Shown one piece after another: positions 1-8,830 of a DNA stretch of 64,000 nt. Origin of the DNA: Pseudomonas sp. S31 (lineage in GTDB: Bacteria; Pseudomonadota; Gammaproteobacteria; Pseudomonadales; Pseudomonadaceae). Below the pieces are notes generated by a model, which saw nothing but the letters and a program-made list of their open reading frames with translations, ran no database searches and was not told the origin of the DNA. Numbering within the stretch: position 1 is the first letter of the stretch; the number at the start of each line of letters is the position of its first letter. Location: NCBI RefSeq assembly GCF_016648105.1, contig NZ_JACVVE010000023.1:1-64000 (forward strand), in the 5' to 3' direction. The position numbers and the translations under genes are program-made.

Positions 1-44
1 CCCCCCGGGGTGGGGGGGGGGGGGGGGCCCCCCCCCCCCCCCCC
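1..44. other. Homopolymeric G/C run, probable contig-end artefact
   Basis: The first 44 bases are almost only long runs of C and G, including an uninterrupted G block followed by a C block that could fold on itself. No protein frame or regulatory signal is credible here. The MFS reading frame that follows becomes convincing only from base 45. A run like this at a contig edge is typical of a sequencing or assembly error, but the sequence alone cannot prove that. Confidence 0.75.
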
Positions 45-707
45 CTGCCGGAGAGCAAGGAATTCGTCGAGGAACAGGCGCAACAGGACAAGCCCGAGCA
101 CATTCCGGCAATGGAAGTGCTGCGCAACCATCCCAAGGCCGTGCTCCAGGCCATGGGCATCCGCATCGCCGAGAACGGTAGCGCCTACCTGTTCCTGGCC
201 TTCACCATCGCCTACGCCAAGTTCACCGGCCTCGATACCCAGCTGGTATTGGCCAGCGTGATGGTGGCGATGATCGTCGAGGCCGGCACCATCGTGTTCT
301 GGGGCTGGCTGTCGGACATCATCGGTCGCCGCGTGGTGTACGCCATCGGCTCGGTCGGGTTGATGGTGCTGGCCTTCCCGTTCTTCTGGATGCTCGATAC
401 CCATTCGCCGCTGTGGGTGTACCTGGCAGCGCTGCTCGGCATGGCGTTCTGTCATGGCGCGATGATCGGCACCCAGCCGGCGCTGATGGGTGAGCTGTTC
501 CCGCCCAAGGTGCGCTACTCGGGCCTGGCCATGGGCCACGAGATCGCCTCGATCTTCTCCGGTGGCCTGGCGCCGCTGGCGGCTACCGCGCTGTTCAGCC
601 TCTACAAGGATGCCTGGCCGGTGTCGGTGATGCTCATGGTGATGGGCGCGATCACCACCCTGGCGGTGCTGTCGATCAAGCCGCAGGCGCGGCAGTTGCA
701 ACCCTAG
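45..707 (+). CDS. MFS transporter, metabolite:H+ symporter (MHS) type, 5' truncated
   Basis: This is the C-terminal half of an inner-membrane major facilitator. About 220 residues remain, starting in a charged loop (LPESKEFVEEQ) followed by roughly six hydrophobic helices. The loop motif after the first helix pair (WGWLSDIIGRR) is the duplicated MFS cytoplasmic signature, expected between helices 8 and 9. The stretch FPPKVRYSG followed by a Gly/Ser-rich helix is typical of the MHS family (shikimate, citrate, alpha-ketoglutarate and proline/betaine transporters). An in-frame ATG at 111 lies inside the protein and should not be taken as the start. The N-terminal half is missing because the window or contig begins here. 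The substrate cannot be assigned. Confidence 0.85.
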   Translation: MPESKEFVEEQAQQDKPEHIPAMEVLRNHPKAVLQAMGIRIAENGSAYLFLAFTIAYAKFTGLDTQLVLASVMVAMIVEAGTIVFWGWLSDIIGRRVVYAIGSVGLMVLAFPFFWMLDTHSPLWVYLAALLGMAFCHGAMIGTQPALMGELFPPKVRYSGLAMGHEIASIFSGGLAPLAATALFSLYKDAWPVSVMLMVMGAITTLAVLSIKPQARQLQP

Positions 708-722
708 ATCCGTTGTGTTTTT

Positions 723-760
723 GCCTGGGCCTTTCCGTGCGGGGAGGGTCCGGGCTTTTT
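723..760 (+). terminator. Rho-independent terminator of the MFS gene
   Basis: A GC-rich hairpin begins 15 bases after the MFS stop. The arm 723-736 pairs with 742-755 through G-C and several G-U pairs around a short GTGCG loop, and it is followed by five T residues. This is the usual intrinsic terminator form. Confidence 0.75.
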
Positions 761-888
761 ATTGGCTTGGCTTGATAGTTGTAGCGCGGCGGATATCGAG
801 CGCCCCATCTCTCCAGACGCACCTTCCCGACAATCCATGAAGAACCTTCTATTCCGACATAGGTTTCTTCACTTCAGAGATACACTTC

Positions 889-1515
889 ATGTCCAACCAC
901 TACGAACTACTTCGCTTCACCCTGCGTGTACGCACTCCCGCCCAGGCCCTGCCACGCCTCCAGGAGGCCTTGCAGGCCGCCCTCCAAGGCGTCGAGCTGA
1001 TCGGCTGCTGGGTGTCGGAGATCGGCCCGCAGAACACCATCGCCGTGCTCCGCCGCTTCGCCAGCGTCGAGGTCCAGGCCGCCGAGCGCGAGCGCGTGCT
1101 GCTGGCCAGCGATGCTTTCGGCATTGGCGAATTCGTGCTCGAACAGCACATGGACGATTACCGGTTGTTCCCCTTTCTCGAACCACTGGCACCCGGCAAG
1201 CATGGGCCGTTCTACGAGCTGCGAGAATACGACCTGGTCACCTCCGGGCTGGCACCGACCCTGGCCGGCTGGCGCAAGGCGGTCGGGCCGCGTACAGGCG
1301 AGCGCTATTCCCAGGTGTATGCGGCGTTCTATGCCACCAGTGGCCGGGTGCCGCGCTACCTGCACATCTGGCCGTACGCCAGCCTCGAGCAGCGTCTGGA
1401 TGTGCGCACCCGCGCGGTCGGCGACGGAGTGTGGCCACCGGAAAACTCTGCCCCGCAATTGCAGAAGATGAACTCGGTGGTCTATCTGCCGGCCCCCTTC
1501 TCACCGCTGAACTGA
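889..1515 (+). CDS. NIPSNAP family protein
   Basis: This is a 208-residue soluble protein with two ferredoxin-like halves typical of NIPSNAP / dimeric alpha-beta barrel proteins. The first half opens with YELLRFTLRV and the second with FYELREYDLV, the classic NIPSNAP strand 'ELR.Y'. A Trp-rich segment (YLHIWPYASLEQR) matches the family's 'H.W.Y.s...R' block. There is no signal peptide or membrane segment. Bacterial members have no well established reaction. The gene stands alone and converges on the T6SS-linked operon, with 29 bases between the stops. The start at 889 gives the full domain; its ribosome-binding site is weak (CAGAG). Confidence 0.8.
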   Translation: MSNHYELLRFTLRVRTPAQALPRLQEALQAALQGVELIGCWVSEIGPQNTIAVLRRFASVEVQAAERERVLLASDAFGIGEFVLEQHMDDYRLFPFLEPLAPGKHGPFYELREYDLVTSGLAPTLAGWRKAVGPRTGERYSQVYAAFYATSGRVPRYLHIWPYASLEQRLDVRTRAVGDGVWPPENSAPQLQKMNSVVYLPAPFSPLN

Positions 1516-1544
1516 AGCCTGCCCCGCGCGCCGCTGCAAAGGCG

Positions 1545-2318
1545 TTAGAGTGCGGTTCTAGACTCCAGGTCCATATCGGCAGGCCAAACCACCTTTGGGG
1601 CCAAAAGAAGTCCGAATTCACACCACAGCACATCGTTGTGGTCTTTGGGTTCGCCTGGAACTGGCAATGCAGCGGGGCCTTGTTGCATGTATGTGCAGAT
1701 GTAGGCCCAGGCATGCTCATCGGCGCCCATGGTGCCGAGCGGGAATCGATCGATTACCTTGTTCGTGCCTGGCTCTACGATGGAAAGCATTACGCCGGTT
1801 TTGTAGATGAAGCCGCCATTAGGCAACGCTCCCATCTGCGACCAGCGTTCGGCTCTTACCTGCGACCAGTCGTAACTCACGGGTACTACTTTCCAACGCT
1901 CGAAGGGGTTCCACCATCGGTGTCTGAAATTATAGGCGTATATTTTTCGCCGGATCCGGTTGAAACGGAGAGGTTCATCTCTTGGTGGGCAGGCTGCGAC
2001 TTTGAAGCAAAACACCACGCCCCACACAAAAACAAAAGATGCCAAGCTACCAGTAAAAACGAAATCCATATCACCTTCGAGGTAGGCATCCACTACGTGA
2101 AAAGGCATCCGCAAAGTGGAATACGTCATCATCAAGGAGAAGAAGATGAATATGCTACGCACCGAGATAGAAGACCGCGGAACCTCTAAGTAAGTAGTGT
2201 CGAGATGATTAGGTGTCCTTCCACCAAGAGATGGCTCAACAGCGACTAGTTCGTCAGGACCAGGTAAATCTTCTTGCCACCCAGCACATGGGGGCTTCAA
2301 AAGCGGAAGAACCATCAC
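1545..2318 (-). CDS. DUF6708-like membrane protein linked to the T6SS effector
   Basis: This protein of about 257 residues has two hydrophobic segments near residues 55-75 and 88-108 and a basic soluble C-terminal part ending KVVWPADMDLESR. The pattern (GWQEDLPGPDE near the N-terminus, two TM helices, then CPPRDEPLRFNR.RRK.Y.Y.F) matches my memory of Pseudomonas DUF6708 proteins, which lie beside T6SS effector genes. Translation begins at GTG (2318) or the next codon, ATG (2315). The GTG overlaps the stop of the upstream 119-aa gene as GTGA, so translation is probably coupled. Its role is unknown: an accessory immunity factor or a membrane-bound adaptor are both possible. The G+C content is visibly lower than in surrounding housekeeping genes. 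Confidence 0.65.
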   Translation of the reverse strand: MMVLPLLKPPCAGWQEDLPGPDELVAVEPSLGGRTPNHLDTTYLEVPRSSISVRSIFIFFSLMMTYSTLRMPFHVVDAYLEGDMDFVFTGSLASFVFVWGVVFCFKVAACPPRDEPLRFNRIRRKIYAYNFRHRWWNPFERWKVVPVSYDWSQVRAERWSQMGALPNGGFIYKTGVMLSIVEPGTNKVIDRFPLGTMGADEHAWAYICTYMQQGPAALPVPGEPKDHNDVLWCEFGLLLAPKVVWPADMDLESRTAL

Positions 2319-2674
2319 ATAATCCCTAATTTCGTTGCCAACTTATCTTCTCTAACGGTTGCGATAGCCAATCCTGTATCGTCATTCTTGTCAGGCCAAT
2401 ACTCAACTTTCAGCTGGACTGCCGTTACACCGTGATTTTCCTCGAGAGCGAGCCCCCCCTGCATTCTGAACCCCTGGTCTTGAATGGTGAATTTCAACTG
2501 CGGCGAAGAGTCGGCCAATACATCCTCAATCTCCGAGTTCAACCCCTGTATCTCTTCAAACTGGTCGCCACCCCATAGTGAGACGTCTTTCCTACTGCCT
2601 CCGGCTCTGTGTAAATCCAGCTGCCACTTGACACTTGACAGTTCGGCGTTGAAGCCCGGCAAAAAAATGTTCAA
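2315..2674 (-). CDS. Small hypothetical protein, putative immunity to the T6SS effector
   Basis: This 119-residue, Asp/Glu-rich protein has no clear signal peptide or transmembrane helix and matches no family I recognise. Alternating strands are predicted from LKFTIQDQGFR and AVQLKVEYWPD. It lies directly downstream of the VasX-like effector. Its TTG start overlaps the effector's TGA stop as TTGA, and its own stop overlaps the next gene as GTGA. The immunity role is inferred only from this position. However, immunity to a pore-former usually requires a membrane or periplasmic protein, so the DUF6708 neighbour could be the true immunity factor. The TTG start is the only one giving the full length; the next Met (MQGG) would leave about half. 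Confidence 0.5.
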   Translation of the reverse strand: MNIFLPGFNAELSSVKWQLDLHRAGGSRKDVSLWGGDQFEEIQGLNSEIEDVLADSSPQLKFTIQDQGFRMQGGLALEENHGVTAVQLKVEYWPDKNDDTGLAIATVREDKLATKLGIM

Positions 2675-5478
2675 ATCGAGAAAAAACCAAACCTAACAGC
2701 TTCACTATTGAATAGTGGCCCTTCAGACGCTTGTTGCTGCGGGGACTGAAGTCTCACGGCGACTGAAACCTCTGCACATAGGCCTATGGCTGCGGCATTT
2801 AGCTCTCCGATAGAAGTGTCGAAATGCTCTGATCGTATCCAGCGTCGCTCTTGGGCTGGCACTCCCCATATGCATCGCCGTGCCCATAGTTCTAATAGAG
2901 AAGACTCTTGTTTTCTAGCATTGACTGCGAATACATACGCAACCAAACCCAAAGTGATAGCCCAGCCTAGCGGCCCTAGCAGAGCGGAGGAATAAATGGC
3001 CGCGTGTACTCCAGCAGCCGCCGACAACGTCGCGAACCCTCCTGCAGCGAAGAAACTTCGAGCAGAGGATAAGTCTCCGTTCGCGGCGACCCGTTTGATG
3101 GCCTGAAAATATTGTGCGGCATCCATCAAGCTAGCCAGTGCGGTGACTGCGCCTCCAAATTTAACGACAGTCTGACCGGCGGATACCGTTGCGTTCGGTC
3201 CGACCACAATTTGTCCTGGCCGAAGCAGGTCCATCACCAGCCCCGTTGCCTCAATACCCACACCCACCACGCCAAGCGTGGAAGAGCCGATTGCAGCGAG
3301 CGCTTCCGGATTGCTCGGGATTGTTTCCAGAAGCATCTCGAAATTCTTACGAAGCGTTTCTTGTTGGAACCACAGGCTTCCCAAGGCCAATAACAGCTTC
3401 GGGCTGTTGGGACTGGAAGCAGAAGTTCGGAGACCGCGCAGTCCATCACTCGCAATGGCGCGCGCGGCTGCGGCACCGATCTTCACATCATCGGCCGCAG
3501 AAGCGAGGCTGAACCGCAGCGTATCGGCCCCGATTGACACGTTACGTATCAGCGCCTCCGCTCCGCCTGCCGCACTGTCCCGCAATTGCGCCAGCCTCGC
3601 CTGCAGACTTTCAGCGCTCTCCAGGGTCCAGACCATTACCTCGATCAATTGACTGCGATTGCCTGCTGCCGCCAGATGGATAGCCCCGCTGAGCACCATG
3701 GCCCTTACCTTGCGCCCGGCAGGTCTTCGAAAGTCTTTGTCCAAGTGCCCGATGAAAGCGTCGGTCCGCTCCTGTAGCGCCTCGTTCAGCAGGCTCATGT
3801 ACTCACCCAAGGTGAGCGAAAGCCTGACCTGGGTGATCGGTTGGCCAGCGAAGAGCAGGAACGCCGAGCTATGGACATGACCGATCAAAGACCGCGTTCG
3901 CTCAGTGACTTGTTTTCCGAGCGAGTTACCTGCGTTGGCCATGCCGGCAAGAAGCAGGCCGATGGCATCTTGCACTGGCTCCATCATCAGCCGCTCGCCC
4001 TCTGGGCTGGTGGCCATGCCTTTTACCGCGTGATAGACGTAGGTCAGGTCATTACCCGACAGCGCCTTCACCAACTGCTGCTGCAAACTTTGATTCTTGG
4101 CCGTCAAAGCCCGGTACAGCAGGCTATCGTGATCCTCCAGCAACTGCTGCCAGAGGTATTGGGTAGGACCCAATGGCGCGTCTTCCTCGGGCACTCTTTC
4201 GGTCGGGCCACCGGCAAGGCAGGCGGACAGCATCTGGATGAAGTATGCGATTGAAAGAGGGTCCGTCGCGCTGTAGTCGAAATAGCCGATACGCTGGAAC
4301 GCGCGGTGGCCATAGAAATTGGCGTACAACTCCCCGACCTTGTCGATCATCCTCTGCCAATGCCCGACTTCGCTGTCGTAGTAGGCCTGGAAGGCGGCAC
4401 GGGCTTTCTCATCGTAGCGTTCTTCCAGCCGCTCCCGCGCTTCTTGCTGCTTGGTGTCGGTCGTCCGCTCGGTATGAGCCTCCACGTCCACCGCCGGGCG
4501 AGGCGCCTTGAAGCGGATTGCGCTGTTGTTCCACTGCTCCCTTTGCCGAACCTCTTCTGCCGTGTCCACGACCGCTTGAGCAGCCGCCCTGGCCTCGTTC
4601 AGCTCTCGAATACCCAGCAAGGCCTGGGAGGTGAAGTATTCGAAGTGCCGCTGGGGCTCGGCGCGCCATTCCTGCATGCGCTGGAACCATTGGGTGCGTT
4701 GCGCATTGGCTTCTATCGCCAGGCCGACCGGGTCCGGCACGGTCAGGGCCAGCACACCGTTGGGCAACTGCTCTTGCAACACCGTGTTGCGCACGAAGCC
4801 TCGTGTGGCGGCCAGGCGAGCCATGCGGGGATAGAAGCCATGGGCGCTGGTGAACTTCCCGGGGTAGGGCGCGCCGTACTCCAGAACTTCATCCAGGCCA
4901 AGGTCCTCTGCGGTCATGGCGATGCCGAGGCTGGCTGGGTCGTTGCGGGCGGTGTTCAGGTCCAGTTCGACGAAGCGGTCGATGAAGTCGGGGCGCTGTT
5001 TGACGATACCGTCCCGGTAGCAATCGAGCACATCGCGGGGCCAGGGGTCGTTGGCGAAGGCGATCCAGGCTTTTTGATAGAGCGTGGTATCGATATTGAT
5101 GAACGAGGCGATGACATCGTGGTTCTTCGTTCGACACACTTTTGCCAGCGGCCTGCCAGGCACTCGCGGCGGTTGGGAAACGGGAAACCGCCGAAGCGCA
5201 CCTTCCGGTGTGACCTGGTAGGCCTGCCAGATTTCCTGGTCGAGCAAGATGTAGACATACCCCTGGCGCAAGGTGCGCAACTGATCACTGCGCATCTTCA
5301 CATGAGTGATTTCGCTGCCATGCGCGACCAGATAGGACTGGGTGTCACGGGGATGCGGGGCATAGGCCTCACGCAATAGGAGGATGGGAAGGCCGGAGCG
5401 CTCGCAAGCGTTACAGGTGCCATATGGATTGGGAATTTCTTCCGCCATGGCGATACGGATGGCTTTGCTGATGCTCAA
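2671..5478 (-). CDS. Type VI secretion effector, VasX / BTH_I2691 family (probable pore-former)
   Basis: This is a protein of about 935 residues. The N-terminal segment (NPYGTCNACERSGLPILLLR, then YVYILLD, and GFYPRMARL further on) matches the VasX N-terminal region shared by V. cholerae VasX and B. thailandensis BTH_I2691-type effectors. The middle is helical and charged. Residues about 725-855 hold several hydrophobic Ala/Gly-rich helices like the membrane-inserting part of VasX, which dissipates membrane potential. A TTG at 5478 is preferred as start because GAGGA lies seven bases before it. A GTG at 5520 and an ATG at 5448 are alternatives. No VgrG, PAAR or structural T6SS gene is in the window, so this is an orphan effector module. 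It leads a three-gene overlapping operon. Confidence 0.75.
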   Translation of the reverse strand: MSISKAIRIAMAEEIPNPYGTCNACERSGLPILLLREAYAPHPRDTQSYLVAHGSEITHVKMRSDQLRTLRQGYVYILLDQEIWQAYQVTPEGALRRFPVSQPPRVPGRPLAKVCRTKNHDVIASFINIDTTLYQKAWIAFANDPWPRDVLDCYRDGIVKQRPDFIDRFVELDLNTARNDPASLGIAMTAEDLGLDEVLEYGAPYPGKFTSAHGFYPRMARLAATRGFVRNTVLQEQLPNGVLALTVPDPVGLAIEANAQRTQWFQRMQEWRAEPQRHFEYFTSQALLGIRELNEARAAAQAVVDTAEEVRQREQWNNSAIRFKAPRPAVDVEAHTERTTDTKQQEARERLEERYDEKARAAFQAYYDSEVGHWQRMIDKVGELYANFYGHRAFQRIGYFDYSATDPLSIAYFIQMLSACLAGGPTERVPEEDAPLGPTQYLWQQLLEDHDSLLYRALTAKNQSLQQQLVKALSGNDLTYVYHAVKGMATSPEGERLMMEPVQDAIGLLLAGMANAGNSLGKQVTERTRSLIGHVHSSAFLLFAGQPITQVRLSLTLGEYMSLLNEALQERTDAFIGHLDKDFRRPAGRKVRAMVLSGAIHLAAAGNRSQLIEVMVWTLESAESLQARLAQLRDSAAGGAEALIRNVSIGADTLRFSLASAADDVKIGAAAARAIASDGLRGLRTSASSPNSPKLLLALGSLWFQQETLRKNFEMLLETIPSNPEALAAIGSSTLGVVGVGIEATGLVMDLLRPGQIVVGPNATVSAGQTVVKFGGAVTALASLMDAAQYFQAIKRVAANGDLSSARSFFAAGGFATLSAAAGVHAAIYSSALLGPLGWAITLGLVAYVFAVNARKQESSLLELWARRCIWGVPAQERRWIRSEHFDTSIGELNAAAIGLCAEVSVAVRLQSPQQQASEGPLFNSEAVRFGFFSI

Positions 5479-5621
5479 AGAAAGATCCTCGCTAACAGGC
5501 AGCGGCCTGACGCCGAACACTAGCGAGGAAGCACTTCAGCGAGAAGTTGAGCGCGTCCTAAATAGCTGTAGGAATTGTCGACGCAAGCTCTGAAGGGCCA
5601 GTATCAGCGACACTACATCTC

Positions 5622-6557
5622 TCAAGCCAACCCCTCCCGCCGCTGCACCCGCCGTAAAAGCCGGTCGATCGCCGCCATGACCGGCGCCCGCACACCATAT
5701 TGTCGAGCATGAAAAAGCAGCGCCCCGGACAAGGCATCGACTTCCATGCGCCTGCCGTGCTCAAGGTCCTGGAGCATGGAGGGCTTGTGCCCGGCATGCA
5801 CGACGAACGCCTGCTCCACCGCCTGCACGATCCCCTCGCGGTCCACTGCCACGCCCGATGCCACGGCGATCGTGGCGGCCTCCGTCACCAGGGCGAACGC
5901 CAGTTCGCGCCCCCGCGCACATCGGCCAACCTCGCCGACGCTTTTACCGCTCAGGGCGCACAGCGAGTTCAGCGCAGTATTGAAGGCGACCTTTTCCCAA
6001 ATGCTGACCTCGATATGCGGGTCCTCGATGCAGCGCATCCCAGCACGCCGCAAGGCGTCGACCAAACCGCGCAACGGCGCGAAGTTGGCGTGCTCCGGCG
6101 CAGCCAGCAACCCGCGCAAACGCACCTCGCCGCCCCCGCAACTGCGCACCACGCCTGGGGCCAGCACATCGGCCGGGTAAAGGGTCATGCCGATGGCCAG
6201 GCAGTGGTCGGCCACGTACTCACGCAATACCGGCACACTGTCCAGGCCATTTTGCAAGGTCAACACCAGCGTCTGCGGGCCGATAAGGTGCCGGCAGGCC
6301 TGCATGGCCTGACGGGTGTGGTAGCTCTTGGTCAGGATCAATAGGGCATCGACCACCCCTCGCAGGTCTTCGGCCCGTGCCGCTTCCGGCCAGAACACCC
6401 GCGCCCCCTGTTCATCCTCAAGGCACAAGCCCTGGGTGCGCAGGGTTTCGAGCAGCCGCGAGTCGACATCCACCAGGGTCACTTCGGCCCCGGCATCGAG
6501 CAGCCTGGCAGCGAACAGGCTGCCCATCGCCCCGGCCCCGATCACAGCAATCTTCAT
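5622..6557 (-). CDS. 2-dehydropantoate 2-reductase family protein (PanE-like)
   Basis: This 311-residue protein starts with the Rossmann motif KIAVIGAGAMGSLFAA, which binds NADP(H). An Asn-Gly pair (TLQNGLDS) and the segment IEVSIWEKVAFNTALN match the ketopantoate reductase C-terminal domain, where Lys (K in EKVAFN) and Asn contact substrate. PanE reduces 2-dehydropantoate to pantoate in pantothenate synthesis. Pseudomonads carry several paralogues, so this copy may act on another 2-oxo acid. The start at 6557 is chosen over 6572 because GAGG sits at the proper distance before it. It is monocistronic and divergent from the chemoreceptor gene. Confidence 0.8.
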   Translation of the reverse strand: MKIAVIGAGAMGSLFAARLLDAGAEVTLVDVDSRLLETLRTQGLCLEDEQGARVFWPEAARAEDLRGVVDALLILTKSYHTRQAMQACRHLIGPQTLVLTLQNGLDSVPVLREYVADHCLAIGMTLYPADVLAPGVVRSCGGGEVRLRGLLAAPEHANFAPLRGLVDALRRAGMRCIEDPHIEVSIWEKVAFNTALNSLCALSGKSVGEVGRCARGRELAFALVTEAATIAVASGVAVDREGIVQAVEQAFVVHAGHKPSMLQDLEHGRRMEVDALSGALLFHARQYGVRAPVMAAIDRLLRRVQRREGLA

Positions 6558-6748
6558 GGGTCGCCTCATCATCGTTGGTCTCCACTAGCCAGTGTCAGGC
6601 AATCACCACAGGCAGATTTGTCCAAGCGTGCCGAACACTTGTGCAGGGCTGCCAAAAGCACCTGGGGTGATGGGGTTTGCCGCCCGGCCCCGGTAGCCTG
6701 CGACAACCCAGCCCGGCGCTGCCCAGAACAACAAAAGGAACCTCGGCA

Positions 6749-8830
6749 TTGAACATCCAGAACAAGATCACCCTGCTGGCCAGCGCCTGCCTGGTCGCGG
6801 TCGTCGGCCTGCTGGCAGGGTTGTCGCTGGAGCAGCGGCGCAGCGATGCGCAGACCCTCGTCGACAGCTCCAGCGAGCTGCTGCGCGCAGCGGCCCGGGA
6901 CAACCTGCAGGCCGAAGGCCAGGCCCAGGCGCTGCACATCCAGCAACGCTTCGGCCAGGCCCACGAATTCGCCCAGGGCATGGCCCGCCAGGTGTTGCAC
7001 CTGCGCGCCCAGGCCGGCCACGACCCCGACCTCGCCGCGTCCCATGCGCTGCGTCAGACCCTGGCGCAAGTGCTGCGCGAGGCGATCGGCGAGCGCCGCG
7101 ACCTGCTCGGGCTGTTCGTCGCCTTCGATCGCGATGCCCTGGACGGGCATGACGCGGCCTTCGTCGACCAACCGGCACTGGGCAGCAACGACAGCGGCCG
7201 CTTCACCCTGTACTGGCTGCAACCGCAACCCGGCCAGCTGCAAGCCGTACCGGGCAACGAAGCCTTGCTGGCCAACGACACCCCCGGCGCCACCGGCGCG
7301 CCGTTCAATGCCTTTTTCACCTGCTCGCGGGACAGTGCCCGGCCCTGTGTGCTGGAGCCCTACCTGGACGATTCCAGCGGCACCGCCCACCTGGTCACCA
7401 GCGTGACCGTGCCCTTGATCGTCGACGGCCGGGTGATTGGCGTGCTAGGCCTGGATATCGGCCTGGATGCGTTGCAGGACAACGCCAAGGCAGCCAGTGC
7501 CTCGCTGTACGACGGCCAGGGCTCGCTGTCGATCATCAGCGCATCGGGCATGGTGGCCGCCGACAGCGCCGATCCGCAGCGCCTGGGCAAGCCCGCCAGC
7601 GGGCAGCCGGCCGCGGACGCTGCGCAGCTCGCCGTGCAGGTGCCCATCCAGCCGATCGCCGACGCCAGGCCCTGGAGCATCGAGGTGGCCGTGCCCCGAC
7701 AGGTGCTCGATGCGCCGGTGCTGCGCATGCAGCAACAGGTCCAGGCGCAGCAGATGCGCAGCCTGGCCATGCAGGTGGCCCTCGGCCTGCTGCTGGCGGT
7801 CGCCGGCATCGCCATGATGGCCTGGGCCGCACGCAGCGTGACCCGGCCGATCCAGCGCGTGGCCGCCCTGCTCGATGAAATCGCCGATGGCGACGGCGAC
7901 CTGACCCGGCGCCTGGCTTACCCGCGACGTGACGAACTCGGCCGGCTCAGCGCCGCCTTCGACCGCTTCCTCGACCGCCTGCAGCCGGTGATCGGGCAGG
8001 TGCAACAGGCGGTACACGACACCCACCATTCCGCCGATCAATCCCAGCGCATCGCCAGCCAGACCAGCCAGGGCATGCAGCAGCAGGTGGGCGAAATCGA
8101 ACAGATGGCCACGGCCCTGCACGAGATGTCCGCCACCGCCCAGACCGCGGCGCACAGTGCGGCACAGGCGGCCGATGCAGCGCGCCACGCCGAGCGCGCC
8201 ACCGGCAACGGTGTGCAGGTGATCGAGCGATCGACCCAAGGCATCCGCGAGCTGGCCACTGGCATGAGCGACGCCATGCAGCGCCTGCAGACCCTGGCGG
8301 CGAGCAGCGAGCAGATCGGTTCGGTGCTCGATGTGATCCTCGCCATCGCCCGGCAGACCAACCTGCTGGCGCTCAACGCGGCCATCGAAGCCGCGCGCGC
8401 CGGCGATGCCGGGCGCGGCTTCGCGGTGGTAGCCGACGAGGTGCGCGGACTGGCCCAACGCACCCAGGCGTCGGTGGAGGAAATTGCCGTGGTCATCGAC
8501 AACCTGCGCGAAGGTACGCGCGATGTCACCGCCGCCATGCAGCACAGCAACGACCAGGCCCATCACAACGTCGAGCAGACCCAGCAGGCGCTGGCGGTGC
8601 TTGAAGAGATCCGCCAGGCAGTCGCCATCATCACCGACATGAACGTGCAGATCGCCTGCGCCGCCGAGGAACAGAGCAGCGTCGCCGAGGAGATCAACCG
8701 CAACGTCGAGGCGGTCCGCAACGTGGTCACCACACTGTCTGGCCAGGCCGAGCAGTCGTCGGCCATCAGCCAGCAGCTCAACGGCCTGGCGGTCCGTCAG
8801 CAAAACCTGATCCAGCGCTTCAAGGCCTGA
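6749..8830 (+). CDS. Methyl-accepting chemotaxis protein with a dCache-type sensor
   Basis: This is a 693-residue transmembrane chemoreceptor. An N-terminal helix (about residues 7-29) precedes a periplasmic sensing region of about 305 residues of the double-Cache type. A second helix follows near 338-360 (LLLAVAGIAMMAWAA), then a HAMP linker and the cytoplasmic signalling domain. The highly conserved tip is clear: RQTNLLALNAAIEAARAG, then GFAVVADEVR. The ligand cannot be read from sequence. The start is a TTG at 6749 with AAAGGAA eight bases upstream; the ATG at 6677 would add 24 non-conserved residues and lacks this site. Its 3' end overlaps the convergent dehydrogenase gene by 11 bases. 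Confidence 0.88.
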   Translation: MNIQNKITLLASACLVAVVGLLAGLSLEQRRSDAQTLVDSSSELLRAAARDNLQAEGQAQALHIQQRFGQAHEFAQGMARQVLHLRAQAGHDPDLAASHALRQTLAQVLREAIGERRDLLGLFVAFDRDALDGHDAAFVDQPALGSNDSGRFTLYWLQPQPGQLQAVPGNEALLANDTPGATGAPFNAFFTCSRDSARPCVLEPYLDDSSGTAHLVTSVTVPLIVDGRVIGVLGLDIGLDALQDNAKAASASLYDGQGSLSIISASGMVAADSADPQRLGKPASGQPAADAAQLAVQVPIQPIADARPWSIEVAVPRQVLDAPVLRMQQQVQAQQMRSLAMQVALGLLLAVAGIAMMAWAARSVTRPIQRVAALLDEIADGDGDLTRRLAYPRRDELGRLSAAFDRFLDRLQPVIGQVQQAVHDTHHSADQSQRIASQTSQGMQQQVGEIEQMATALHEMSATAQTAAHSAAQAADAARHAERATGNGVQVIERSTQGIRELATGMSDAMQRLQTLAASSEQIGSVLDVILAIARQTNLLALNAAIEAARAGDAGRGFAVVADEVRGLAQRTQASVEEIAVVIDNLREGTRDVTAAMQHSNDQAHHNVEQTQQALAVLEEIRQAVAIITDMNVQIACAAEEQSSVAEEINRNVEAVRNVVTTLSGQAEQSSAISQQLNGLAVRQQNLIQRFKA

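Noticed and set aside
762..2189. A 475-codon plus-strand open frame across the NIPSNAP gene and the DUF6708-like gene.
   Set aside because: It is in another frame and on the opposite strand to two well supported proteins, with low-complexity Arg/Pro-rich sequence typical of high-GC shadow frames.
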